Shown: positions 12,076-25,044 of the stretch, in pieces
How the letters are laid out: each line of letters opens with the position of its first letter
How positions within the stretch are numbered: the stretch's first letter is position 1
NCBI RefSeq assembly: GCF_028640845.1
Contig: NC_080540.1
Span: forward strand, 282,304,524-282,368,523
Direction of reading: 5' to 3'
Length of the DNA stretch: 64,000 bases
DNA from: Ahaetulla prasina
Taxonomy: Eukaryota > Chordata > Lepidosauria > Squamata > Colubridae
Position numbers and translations under genes: made by a program
The notes under the pieces: generated by a model
The model's database searches: none
Seen by the model: only the letters and a program-made list of their open reading frames with translations
What the model was told of the DNA's origin: nothing

Positions 12076-12402
12076 TAACAATTTCCTCTTTAAGGAGATT
12101 GGTACTCTGCTTTTGAATTGTCTCCCAGTTTATTTTTTACTCTGGTTCCTAATTTATTCCATGATAAGACTTTCTAGGATGATCTTTGGACTAAGCTAGA
12201 TGCAATTATTGATCTTCTCCAGCTCATAATTTCCCATTTTTACTTATGCACATGACTTTCACACAGATAAATTCTTCAGAGGTAACTTCTTCAGAAAAGT
12301 TCTTCAAAAAACAGGGTGCAATTGAAAAATAGTATTTGTCTTTTTCTGTTTATTTAGATAGCCCTTTATCGTGGGCAGTGGTTTGCTACCCTTCCATGAT
12401 GA

Positions 12403-12711
<309 letters not shown>

Positions 12712-12944
12712 TAACTGTTCAAAATGCTGTTTTCGTGCCTCTCCATACACGTGAGTGTGAATTTCTTAACTTTATACATTTCTGAGTAGGGACAGTTGTT
12801 CTATCAAAAGATACAGTGAGGCAACTATTGCAGATATGTCTGGAAACTCTTTCTGAAGATCCTGTGTTGTAGGACAGCGTGCTGTGGATTGTGTTCTGCA
12901 TTCTGTAAATAAATCTGCTACCTCTGGTGCATAAAGTAGGTGTC

Positions 12945-13230
12945 AAACTCTGAAGCCCGGGGTTTGCCATACCAGGGTGGGACGGAGCACCAGTGATGGG
13001 GGGGGGTGTAGGAGGGGCTGCAGCAGCATGCCAACAACCGCTAAGGATCAGCTGATCAGCGGAGGGTGAGCCGGGGATCAGCTGTGCAGCAGGGAGGCTG
13101 CCCGGTCTGCGCGATTGCAAAGCCCTGAAACACCTCAGGCCTATTTTGTGCCCTGCCGTGGTTTGCCGTCGGCATGGAAGTTGGCTAAACCATTTAGCCT
13201 CCAAGCATCTCCTGGTCACATGATGGAGTG
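12945..13230. mobile_element. Possible hAT remnant
   Basis: The left tip TAGGTGTCAAACTCTG resembles the terminus CAGGGGTGTCAAACTC of the copies at 44184 and 32597. The right end is not found; it adjoins the gypsy fragment. Confidence 0.35.
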
Positions 13231-13375
13231 GGCCTGCCTGTTTCACATCGTGGCACCTCTGTAGCACCTGTGGCCTCAGGGAATGGGGCACATACAATTT
13301 ACTGCCTTTCCATACCAACCCATCCCGGTAGGTGAGCAAGGTCCGGTGTGCCAGGAACCAAGGGTCATAACATCA
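13230..13375 (-). mobile_element. Ty3/gypsy pol fragment (integrase zinc-binding region)
   Basis: The minus strand reads DPWFLAHRTLLTYRDGLVWK, then GSKLYVP, the start of the integrase N-terminal region of Ty3/gypsy elements. Homology stops after about 45 residues. No RT, RNase H or LTR is seen nearby, so this is a relic. Confidence 0.65.
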
Positions 13376-14109
13376 AAAAGATTTTTTTAAAAAAATCCAG
13401 GTGACAGTCTAGCTCAGTTCTGTTTGTGGAATTGGAGAAACGCCATCTCTCTTTTTTCTATTATATGCTATTTTGTCCTTTGGCCTTTCAATAAGAACAT
13501 CCTGAGCTCTCGCTCTTCTTGATATCTTGTTTATTAGGTGAAAACTCAGTACAATTTCTCATTGCATATTTGTTTTCAGTTGAAAATAAAAGGCTTGTGT
13601 CAGGAACATGATTACTTTTGGAATTTCCTGTTCTTTTCCAAATGTTCTGGCATTTCAGATTGCGGTTTCACAAATATACATGCAAAATTGTGCAAGAATT
13701 CCTTTTTGTTTTCTGCCCACTGAGGTTGCAGTACTGTGCATTCGAAAGCACCTCTTTTCTATCGTTTTCCAAAAAAAATTAACATTCCTATTATGTATTA
13801 CAGTTTTACCTAACTTGATAACCTTCAGATGTGTTCAATGACAATATGGTTGCCCAGGTCAAGAAACAGACACTGCAGGGATTCCAGGAATGTTACTTTA
13901 TTGTTGAAGAGTAGAGTAATAGAATCTTAAAAGCATAGCCAAGTTTCCCTCTCTCCCATCGTATATTAAATAAAATCAAGTTGAGGTTATTTTGAATTGC
14001 TTTATCATGCTTCTTTCAATGCCTTTATTGTGAATTGCTTTTCCAAGTCCCTTCTAAATCACTTTCTCCTTCCTTCCTCCCTTCCAAAATGCCTTCCCCA
14101 AGATCAGTT

Positions 14110-15330
<1,221 letters not shown>

Positions 15331-15503
15331 TTTGATAATGTGTAGTGGAAAATAACCCAGAACTTTCCTATGCAGAACATATGTCTTCTCTCCTGAGCTA
15401 CAGTTCCTCTCCAAATTCAGTACAACGAACACAAAGTTATATGTATGTTATATTTACTTTTGATCATTTCATTTCCTCAGTGCTTACATATGTTTCCTTT
15501 CAG

Positions 15504-15641
15504 ATGTTGATGAATGTACCACAAGCACTGAGCCTCTCTGCCCTCACATCTGTGTAAATACTCTTGGTAGCTATCGGTGTGACTGTCACGAAGGATACAT
15601 ACGTGAGGATGATGGGAAAATATGCACCAAAGGAGATAAAG
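15504..15641 (+). CDS. CCBE1: CCBE1 exon (probable exon 5), calcium-binding EGF domain
   Basis: A 138-nt exon with acceptor TTTCCTTTCAG and donor GTATTA. It opens with DVDEC, the calcium-ligand start of a cbEGF module, then has six cysteines, the LGSYRCDC core with aromatic residue, and [16 protein letters not shown]. These residues match the calcium-binding consensus (D-x-D/N-E-C, then a conserved Tyr after LGS). It begins in phase 2 and ends with one base of the next codon, so it fits both neighbours. A minus-strand CR1 copy ends about 180 bp upstream. Confidence 0.96.
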
Positions 15642-16598
15642 GTATTATATCAAGTCATCTAAATTACACTAGGCCAGTTCTTTGCAGACATAAAGGTTGT
15701 TCAGGTAAATTTCATGTAAGCTTCAGACCAATTGACCATGCTCCAAATAATGTTTTATTAAGATTATTCTTAATATTCTTCACCAACATGACCATGCAAA
15801 GGATGTTGGGAGAAGTAGTTCAGTAAGTCTTATAAGTCTACAATTCTGTACCCTTGTTCTTGAGGGATTCACTATAAAGTAACACAACTTGCCTTCCACA
15901 ACTTGATTTTCTCCAGATGTGCTGGACTTAAATTCTGTTAATCAATGGTCATCATGAGTCATCCCTAGCTACCATGGATTATAGGAACAGAAGATACATC
16001 TGGAGGACATCCAGTTAGGAAAGTATAGACAAACACTACCTGGCAACAAAGAGCGATTTTAAAAAAACACTTTAATTCTGCTGCCATCTAGTATTTATCT
16101 TTTTTTTTTCATGTCAAGTATTGTAGTCCTTTCAACACTTTACTTAGCAAGTCACATGATCAAAGAGAAACAAATTATAATTGAAATTTTGGAGATGAAC
16201 GTTTGACAGTCCAAAGTCTCATACTGCAATTTTTCAGTTCTCAAAATTGCTGATTATTTTCATTGCAAAGCTATAATTCACACTCTCTTTGCTATTCCTT
16301 CTATGGTACAAACCTTTCATTAAAGTAGAGAAAATAACGCACAATTTAAAAAACATAAATCATGTGAATATGCAGGTAATATTGGCCCATATAAAGTCCA
16401 AGTAGGGGGCCTTTGTCATTCAGCATTCTTCATTCTTGCTGGTTGCAATTTAGATGTTATAATCATTTTAACTATGCTGACTAGGACCTCTACAAGCAAA
16501 GAACGCTGTCCTGCCATTGAACTATTACCCTCTAATTTGTTTACCTATTAAATTTTACTCTGATTCTGCTAATCATAATAAAGAGCAAATACTACAAT

Positions 16599-16897
16599 CG
16601 GGTGAAATCCAGCAGGTTCTGACAGGCTTTGGAGAACCGGTAGCAGAATTTTGAGTAGTTCGGAGAACCGGCAAATTCCATCTCTGGCTGGCCCCAGTGG
16701 GGTGGGAATGGAGATCTTGCAATATCCTTTCCACAGGAGTGGAAAGGGAATGGGGATTTTGCAGTATCCTTCCCCTGGAGTGGGGTGGGAATGGAAATTT
16801 TGCAGTATCCTTCCTCTGCCACGCCCACTAAGCCATGCCCACCAAGCTATGCCACGCCCACAGAACCGGTAGTAAAAAAAATTGGATTTCACAACTG
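16599..16897. mobile_element. hAT MITE, 299 bp
   Basis: CGGGTGAAATCC...GGATTTCACAACTG with duplication ACTACAAT/ACTACAAC. Internally it has three near-copies of a 'GGAATGGRGATTTTGCA' block. Confidence 0.8.
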
Positions 16898-17929
16898 ACT
16901 ACAACGAATAAAGAATCCTGTTGCTCTGCTTAAATCCTCTGATGATAAGGATTCATTGTTTGATGGCTAGGTCTCTACCTCACCCCTCCCAGTTGGGGGA
17001 GCAATCAAGGTGGCCAAGAAAACAATATTAAAACACCATAAAAACACAGGTGAAAATATAACAATAAGAGGCGTTAAATAATTAAAGATCTATCAAAAGT
17101 GGTGTGTTTTTGCATATTTATTTTATTCATCGTATTTGTGTAGTTGCCTATCTCACAAAAGATATCTGAGGTGGTGAGCAATGCAGCTTAAAGCCTTTTA
17201 TCCTGTACCTAAAAGTCAACATGGCTTAGGAATTCTGACTGCTGAAGTCCACTTGTCATAAAACTGCCAAGCTTGAAACCCAACTTTCTTTTAGTATGGA
17301 AATAATAACATTAAAGCCACCTCTCTTTAATTTTAAACAAACAACACCGGTCTATAAAATATCTTAAAATGCTAATAACATACTAAAAAACCAGTATTCA
17401 CAAAGTATTCTTCATTTCATCTGAGACATAGTAAATTGCCAACCAAAGAGAATATTTGTAGTTCAGGGTTAAACTGAGGGATCCTTGACGCTCCAAGCTC
17501 AGAATGCATCAAGGACCCCATTTAGTAAATCATCAAATGTAAATAAACTTATATTTTAAAAGCTACAATATTTCTCAAGTCAAGTCCAGTCTAATCTTCA
17601 AGCACCAAAGGAAGACCAAGTAGTTTAAGGAGTAGCATGATGGCTAAATATCATTACCAATGAAACAAAAAGAAGGACAAATTCTCAAAAAAGTTACAGG
17701 GAGACAAATCAGGTCCAAAGCTGTAAGCAGCTGAACAAGTCAGCATAACCTACAGCGAGGGGCAGTGATCTGTTTGAGGCTCTGCTTCAAAACTGAAACA
17801 TCTCCGGCATTTTTGTTCTCACCTCACCTTGAAGGAAAGACTTGAAGTACCACCCTGCTGAAATTCCTGTAGTTTTCAGCACAGTACATCTTTTCATCCT
17901 TAATGGAATTTATTTGGATAGGGAAAAAA

Positions 17930-18265
17930 AATGGTTGAAGAAAGTGGACAAGGAACCGTTCCAAACTCGATTGCAGAAAATATGACTTCAGCAACAGAGT
18001 TGTTAATTCCTGGAGTGCACTACCGGATTCTGTGGTCTCTTCCCAAAATCCCCAAAGCTTTAACCAAAAACTATCTACTGTTGACCTCACCCCATTCCTA
18101 AGAGGTCTGTAAGGGACGTGCATAAGAGCACCAGCGTGCCTACCGTTCCTGTCCTAATGTTCCCTTTGATTGTATCCAATTCGTATGGTTATTTCATGCG
18201 TAGACTTATATATATTATTTAATATGTACTCGACAAAATAAATAAATAAAATAAAATAATAAATA
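17930..18265 (+). mobile_element. Non-LTR retrotransposon 3' end
   Basis: Matches the nucleotide sequence of the better-preserved copy at 21905-22455 (YDFSNRVVNAWNALPDSV region), then 3' UTR and an AAATAAATAAAATAA tail. Stops interrupt the frame. Confidence 0.7.
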
Positions 18266-19924
18266 AACATCATCTGGATTTTCTATGAGCTGAGGTAGTT
18301 TGGTCATTAAAACTTCACGTAGAAGCACTTCAGGGTTAGAAACCAAGAATAAGCTGAGGCAGCACACATGGAATAAACTGAATAAAACAAAACAATAAAT
18401 TATTAATTGTTTGTAGCTGGAATTTCAGACCAGCACATGGTTAGTATAAAAATATAGTTCCCTCCAGTTGATCATTATTGTTTGGAACACTCTACTTTGA
18501 GTACCACCTAGTGGTAGATCTAAGTATCTACCTTTTAGAACACTATAAACAATTTGCATTATTGATAACCTATTAAGAACATCTACCTATTGCAATCTTA
18601 CTCCATCCAGGAAGAACTTAACAATAAATTCATGTTTATAGAATTAAGGCTGTTTGCCTCTCTTGGGCTTCAGAAATATTTTCAACTTTTGCAGAGCAAG
18701 AAACCACATCTTTGTGACATGAGGAATCTTCTCCCATATTACCCAGACAATAAAGCACAGCTAATCATCAAATGAAGGCACAGTGTAACTAATACAAGAC
18801 AGATGACATATTTAATCACCTCCCATGAACAAGAATGCATTACAAACTACTTTCTGGCAGCAACTGCCAAAATAAATGAGACAAGATTTAGGTTTCAAGG
18901 CTTAGGATGTGTAATTTATTGCCCTTCACCAAACAGAATTCACTTAGCAGCCTCAGCAACCTGATTCATCAGCTTCCTAACTAGAATGGAGGTACAAGTT
19001 GACATCAAAGGATGCAACTTCTTATGATAGCACACAAATTTCCACGGGCACCCTTGGGAGAGACCAGAAGGACTGATGATGAAGTACATGTGATATCATC
19101 ACTGTGCAAATACCGGTATTATGATTTATTTAATTTAAATCAGAGGTTGGGATGCAAATGTGCAATGGTGGTATTTTCATAGTTAGTCACTATGAACATA
19201 TCTTTTGGGTGTCTTCACATTTTGCTATGTACAGCACTACAAATAGTATTTACCCATTAAGTCATTTAGTTTGACTTACTACAGTATATTTACTGTATCA
19301 TCCAAACCAAGCCACAGATAAGATTGTGGATAAAACAACATAACTAACAACCTGTGATTCTTTTTTGCTATTAAGTCTTCCTAACTCCACACTAGCATGT
19401 CATACAAATTCAAACTAATGGTTAACATATAGCAAAACACCCAATATTCCCTGAAGAAAAGAATATGGCATGCTAAAGTGGAACCATTAAATAGAAATAT
19501 TTCCACAGTAAGATCTGTTCTGTTCTGGTCTGGTCTAGTCTATTCTCTGAGCAGAAACTTTGCTTTCAGGAAAAGAAAAGAAAACAACTTTGCCGATCTA
19601 TAATATCATCTTTTATATTGTCGGAATAATAATTGTAGTTATCACATTAGAGAAGACATATCTTAAAAGTTAAAAAGCTACTCTATAATTCAGTTTGCTT
19701 TTTTTCCACTCTTCTATAAAGTGTGCTGTAGAATTAAGTACCCCTAAAAATCTCAGTGCTCAGTTTTCTGCAAATTATCATTATGCATGGAAGTTTAGAA
19801 ACAGGTTAGTTGTGTTGGTCAATAGCTTATCTCTCTAGGAAAACATTTTGGAGAGGACAATGAATACCTGTAATCCTACAGTCCTGGCTCTTCAACTGGT
19901 ACCTTCTAAATGTGCTGGGCTTAT

Positions 19925-20155
19925 AGCAATAGCACTTAAACTTATATACTGCTCCATAGTGCTTTATACAGCACTCTCCTGAGTGTTTAAAGTGTCAGCA
20001 TATTGCCCCCTACAGTCTGGGTCCTTGTTTTACTGATCTCAGAAGGATGGAAGGTTGAGTCAACTTTGAGTCAGTGAGAATTGAACTGCTGGCAGTGAGC
20101 AGTGAATTAGCCTGCAATACTGCATTCTCACCACTGTGCCATCACAGCTCATTAT
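19925..20155 (-). mobile_element. tRNA-derived SINE, minus strand
   Basis: On the minus strand it has a tRNA-like head (GTGAGAATGCAGTATTGCAG), centre GACTCAACCTTCCATCCTTC and tail ending AAGTGCTATTGCTA. Copy at about 29643-29885. Confidence 0.7.
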
Positions 20156-20810
20156 AACTTCCAGATTCCCATGTTTTTACACTTAGTCAGGATTAAGATG
20201 CCATTAACTCAACATTATTGGAGAGAACAGCTGGCCTGAAATTGATCGAAGGATCTATCTGCATCTTTTATTGAGCCTATATAGGAAGGCTGCATATTTT
20301 CCATTACTGCATTCACAAACTGTTATTTTAAATACCTTGATCATGGAGCCAGAACTCAACATCTGTAAGATGTCAGCTTTTATCTTTTGTTAAAAAAAAT
20401 CAAGTTTCTAATCCTTTCAATTTAAGGAAACTGACTTTAAAGCATAAAAGCAATTCTGAGTTGGAAAAGGTAAGAAGTGAAGCAAGAGTTCAAACCATCT
20501 GAGATAAGTTTTCCTTTTCCCTTCTACCCTGTCATGATTTTTTAAAAACAAAATATGCAAATGGCTTGTTCATTTAGAGGGTTTATAGTCACTTTTTTTT
20601 GCCACTGGATGCAAAATAAGCAGATGTTGTCAATAGTTATAATTCACATGTGACCCAATTCCATCAGCAATTCGTCTGTATTTCTTTTTAATAGTTAATG
20701 CATCATACATTTCTACTTTATATTGTTATATAGTTGTTACAGTAGAATGCATCCAAATAGATACCAACATTAATTAGCACAATTGCTGAAGATGCATAAG
20801 TACTGGGAGG

Positions 20811-21108
20811 CAGGGGTGGGCCTCAAAAATTTTAGCAAGGGGTTGTTGAGTGGGCGTGGCCTAATTGGCCTTCTGCACCATGATGGGGGGGGTTTGCCCT
20901 CCCCAGACTCTGGAGGCCCTCTGGGCCTGTTTCTGGCCTTGCCAAACTTCCAGTAGGCCCGTTTTTCACCCTCCCTGAGCCTCTGTGTACTCCTGGGAGG
21001 GGCGGGGTGGGTTGGGCCAGCCAGGAGTGGGATTTGGGGGTTCTGCGAACTAGAATTTTAGCTAGAGTTTCTCTCGAACCCCTGCGAACCCCCAGCAGCC
21101 CATCCCTG
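20811..21108. mobile_element. hAT MITE, 298 bp
   Basis: CAGGGGTGGGCCTC...AGCCCATCCCTG with duplication CTGGGAGG/CTGGGGGG. Confidence 0.8.
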
Positions 21109-21477
21109 CTGGGGGGATGGGACAGAGCAAAAACTTGTTCTTTTAGGACAAAAAGTTTTATTTTTATCTAGTTTGGTAACATTGCCATGTAAAAGTTATT
21201 AAGAAAAGCTGATGATATATCAAATTCAGATATTTTGAAAAAAAAAGTTAAAATTTTTTATATCAGTCTATAGGAAAACCATGAAGCTTTGATATTTTAC
21301 CATTTTTCATACTTTCAATATGAATTTATTCATACTGGAAAGAGTCAGGAAGTAGACTTGATTTTTTCTTGCTTCTCCAAATAGAAAGAAAAAGCTTTAA
21401 TTCATTTTCTATTGAATCTTTATTTATTTATTTTTTTGTGAAGCTTGTGAAATCTTAAAAATAATTTTCTGGGCATG

Positions 21478-21750
21478 ATAATAATAATAATAATAATATT
21501 TTAATTTGTATACCGCCCTTCTCCCGAAGGACTCAGGGCGGTTTACAGCCAGAATAAAAATAAAGCAATACATACAATATTAAAAACAAACATTAAAAAA
21601 CTTACTAAATTTGGCCTAATATTAAAATACAAGTAACACTAAAAATTAATATAAAATTAAAACCCCATAAAATCAGCTAAAAATTGAAATTAAAATTCAA
21701 GCCAGTCCAGCAAGACGAAACAAATAAGTCTTAAGTTTGCGGCGACACAG
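21478..21750 (-). mobile_element. LINE 3' end (L2/CR1-like), minus strand
   Basis: On the minus strand it ends with ACCGCCCTGAGTCCTTCGG, then ATTATTATT repeats. The upstream part corresponds to the segment at about 41150-41240 (CTTAAGAC). Confidence 0.65.
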
Positions 21751-21904
21751 TTGTGCCAAATCATTTAAACAAAATTGTAAATAGCACAATTGCTGAAGAT
21801 GCATCAGTTATGGGGGGAGTGAGCAGAACAAAAATGTCTCTTAGGACAGAAAATGCTTATCTATTTTTTTTCCACATTAGAAAGGACTTGATACATATTG
21901 ATAA

Positions 21905-22455
21905 TTATTAATAATCACATTGATAATTGAGCGAGTCCAGAGATATTTCACGAGAAGAGTCCTCCACTCCTCTGCTCGCAGTAGAATACCTTATACCACC
22001 AGGCTTGAAATTTTGGGCTTAGACAACTTAGAACTTTGCTGTCTTCAGTCTGACCTAAGTGTAGTACATAAAATAATCTGCTACAATGTCCTACCTGTCA
22101 ATGACTACTTCAGCTTCAACCGCAACAATACACGAACACACAATAGAGACAAACTGATGGTAAACCTCTCCAAACTCAATTACAGAAAATATGACTTCAG
22201 TAACAGAGTGGTCAATGCCTGGAATGCATTACCTGACTCTGTGGTTTCTTCCCCAAACCCCCAAAACTTTAACCTTAGACTGTCTACTGTTGACCTCACC
22301 CCATTCCTAAGAGGTCTTTCAGGGGCATGCATAAGCGTACCAGTGTGCCTACCGTCCCTGTCCTAATGTCCCCTTTTATTTGTATCTATTTCATGTATTC
22401 ATAATCATGTTTATACTTATATCTGTTATCTTATACATGCTTGACTAAATAAATA
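21905..22455 (+). mobile_element. Non-LTR retrotransposon RT C-terminus
   Basis: Plus-strand frame 21920-22366 reads IERVQRYFTRRVLHSSARSR, LEILGLDNLELCCLQSDLSV and NRVVNAWNALPDSVVSSPNP, the C-terminal region of a CR1/L2-group LINE protein, followed by 3' UTR and an AAATAAATAAATAA tail. Relatives: 17930-18265 and 49862-50345 (minus). The 148-aa frame is open but is only the end of the protein. Confidence 0.75.
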
Positions 22456-23038
22456 AATAACGTCAGAGTGATTGTAGAATTCCCTTTTTTACTCTCAACC
22501 ATTGCCCTGTATCTCTACTCCAGGAGTCTCATTTGCACATTAGTGACAATAAGGTTTGCATTTGTGCAAACTTCAGGCCATTCTCTTTGCACAGGTTACT
22601 GTGTCACAGTTTATGGGGTCTGAAATTTGCCCTCTTAATGGGAGCTGATAAATCACTGTGGGTCTTTTACATTTTACATTTTTACAATAAAGACTTAGAT
22701 AAAAGTGGAGTAGTACACCCTTCCCCCCCCCTTCCCCCCCCCTTCTCTTAAGATATAAAAGAAGTTTTCTAAGAGGCATTGAGAGCTGCTAACTGGAAAC
22801 AGCTGCTGCTAAGACTTTTTTTGCAGCTCTCCAGGCATTTGTGAGGATTCACAGGAAAAGCTGTTAAAACAGAGGGCACCTCTTCTTCTCACGGAGTGAT
22901 CAAGAAGGAACTTTTTAAAAAGTACCTCGGTGCACAGCTTCCTTTGGCATCTTCCTGCCTCTTCCTAGTCTCATCTCTATTCAGAAAAGAAGAAAAAGGT
23001 TGTACTGAAATACCGGGCCTTGCTTCTCCTTCCCTCCC

Positions 23039-23039
23039 A

Positions 23040-23094
<55 letters not shown>

Positions 23095-23104
23095 TTTCTT
23101 TTAA
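23039..23104 (+). repeat. CTTT microsatellite forming the polypyrimidine tract
   Basis: About 13 pure CTTT units and then TTTTCTTTTAAAGCAG, reaching to within 6 bp of the exon at 23110. Its length is likely to be polymorphic. Confidence 0.95.
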
Positions 23105-23109
23105 AGCAG

Positions 23110-23213
23110 GCTTTTCGGAGAAGGTGGACAATGTGGTGAAACCAGGGGCTTGTTGTGCCTCCTGCCGAGAATTCCACCAGATCAAACAGACGGTATTGCA
23201 ACTGAAACAAAAG
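23110..23213 (+). CDS. CCBE1: CCBE1 exon (probable exon 6), linker with CC motif
   Basis: A 104-nt exon coding [19 protein letters not shown] followed by [16 protein letters not shown]; the coiled-coil-like QTVLQLKQK stretch precedes the collagen region. The donor is GTACAT. The acceptor region reads AAGCAG: splicing after the second AG gives 23110, splicing after the first gives 23107 and adds one Ala. The whole polypyrimidine tract is a CTTT microsatellite (23039-23104). The N-terminal part of the exon product looks about four residues shorter than the human one as I recall it, which may reflect repeat growth into the exon edge. Start chosen because AG at 23108-23109 is the stronger CAG acceptor. 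Confidence 0.9.
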
Positions 23214-23344
23214 GTACATTTATGAAATACATCCCTTCTGCCACAAATGTTGAAATCTCAGGGGTTGAATAAGGGGAAAAATTGGCAGGTGAATTTAATT
23301 GCTTGAATAGGATTCAGTATGTTTTTTTGGAGATACATCATCCA

Positions 23345-23560
23345 TTTTAGAATAGAATAGAATAGAATAGAACAGAACAGAACAGAACAGAACAGAACAG
23401 AGTTGGAAGGGACCTTGGAGGTCTTCTAGTCCAACCCCCTGCTCAGGCAGGAAACCTTATACCATTTCAGACAAATGGTTGTCCAACATCTTCCAGTGTT
23501 GGAGCATCCACAATTTCTGGAGGCAAGCTATTCCACTGGTTAATTGTTCTAACTGTCTCA
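23345..23560 (-). mobile_element. CR1 3' end, minus strand
   Basis: AATAG/AACAG pentamers (23347-23402), then GGAAGGGACCTTGGAGGTC and the end of ORF2 read backwards. Confidence 0.88.
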
Positions 23561-23593
23561 TCCATTGCCATTTCACTTGACGTTTTTCTAAAA

Positions 23594-23697
23594 CAGGGGT
23601 CACCAAACCCAGCAATTTTAAGATTTGTGGACTTCAACAAATTACCCAAAGAGCAAGTCCCATAAGTCTTTAAAGTTGCCAAGTTTGGAGACCCCTG
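23594..23697. mobile_element. Palindromic hAT MITE
   Basis: CAGGGGTCACCAAAC...GGAGACCCCTG with exact duplication TTCTAAAA (23586-23593 and 23698-23705). Confidence 0.88.
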
Positions 23698-24403
23698 TTC
23701 TAAAAGGCAGATGGCCTACTTGATCAGGTTTGGGAGAGAACTACACCGTTTAAAGGAGCTCTTTCATTTGAATGGCTGCTTTTAAAAAGTCACTTAAATG
23801 TGTGCTCATACTTCCCACTTTGAAAGGAGCATGTCATGGGGCCCCAGCAGGTCAAACTGATTTGTTATCATTGATTTTTTTTTTTTAATGAGAATGTTTA
23901 TCATGCTCTCTGAACCATTTCCCATGCTGTTGCAGGGAAAAAGCACAGTGGCCTTATGCAAACATATTTCTGTACCGAAGCTTGGGCCTTTCTCCCATGA
24001 AGAAAATCCATATGTGACCTGAAAGATGCAATGAGCTTTTGCTAGGAATGGGCAGAACGGAGAGTTAGTGTTGATCTTCCTTGGACTGAGGCAGCACACT
24101 TTCCAGCATCTCCTGATTATAAGCCAGCCATTCTCTCTGAGCCCAATTAATTCACGCAACATTCTTATGGAAACATCAGAGGAATTTCCCACCCTCTAGG
24201 TTGCCTGAACTTCCAAAAGGAAAAAATGGGATAAAAATATAAAAATAAATAAGAAAGTATTGACGTTTATCTCATGCAGGGAAATATTATTTTGAACACC
24301 ATAATATAAGGATGAGCTGAGAGTCTGAAAATTAAAATTCCGAGCATGGCTTTTAACGACAAGTGGCAATGTTAGTCTGGAAAGGTAGACCAGGCAACAA
24401 GTA

Positions 24404-24788
24404 CAGGTAGTCCTCAACTTATAACCACAAATGAGCCCTGAATTTCTGTTGTTAAGTGAAACATTTTTAAGTGAGTTTTGCCCCATTTTATGACCTTTCT
24501 TGCCACCGTAGTTAAGTGGATCACAGCAGCAGATAAGTTAGTAACATGGTTCTTAAGTGAATCTGGCTTCCCCATTGATTTTGCTTGTCAGAGGATCGCC
24601 AAAGGTGATTGATCACGTGACCTTGGGACACAGCAACCGTCGTTAGTATGAACCAGTTGCCACGCCTCTGAATTTTGATCACATGATCACAGGGGCTGCT
24701 GCAAAGGCCGCAAGTGTGAAAAAACGGGTCATAAGTCACTTTTTTCAGTGTCATTGTAACTTTGAACTGTTGTAAACTGAGGACTACC
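24404..24788. mobile_element. Tc1/mariner-like MITE
   Basis: Begins CAGGTAGTCCTCAACTTATA after TA and ends ACTGAGGACTACC before TA. The ends are inverted repeats. Confidence 0.82.
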
Positions 24789-24957
24789 TATGCAATCAGG
24801 ATTACTAGCTCTGTCCTTATAGGAAGATTAAATTAACAGAATCTTTCAAGTCTCATACTTTATTTCTGCTCTCTTGAAAATTAGGGAGGATCCCTTCTGA
24901 GAGATGTTTCTGCCAACTTTCAGATCCATATTTCATTTGTCAGACTTTTGTCCAGAC

Positions 24958-25044
24958 CAGGGGTCTCCAACCTTGGCAACTGTAAGCGGACTTCAACTCC
25001 CAGAATTCCCCAGCCAGCAAAGCTGCCAAGGTTGGAAACCCCCG
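24958..25044. mobile_element. Palindromic hAT MITE
   Basis: CAGGGGTCTCCAACC...GGAAACCCCCG, flanked by GTCCAGAC and GTCTGGAC. Confidence 0.8.

Larger units (their letters stand above)
15642..23109. other. CCBE1: CCBE1 intron (7.5 kb)
   Basis: Contains hAT elements (16599-16897; 20811-21108), two plus-strand LINE 3' ends (about 17930-18265; 21905-22455), a minus-strand SINE (about 19925-20155), a minus-strand LINE tail (21478-21750) and the CTTT repeat at the 3' splice site. The stretches 15642-16590, 16906-17925, 18270-19920, 20160-20800, 21115-21475 and 22460-23030 show nothing I can name. Confidence 0.6.

Noticed and set aside
22889..23225. Frames with Lys-Glu-Arg-Lys or Ser-Phe-Phe-Leu repeats
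   Set aside because: They come from the CTTT microsatellite; only the part from 23110 is coding.
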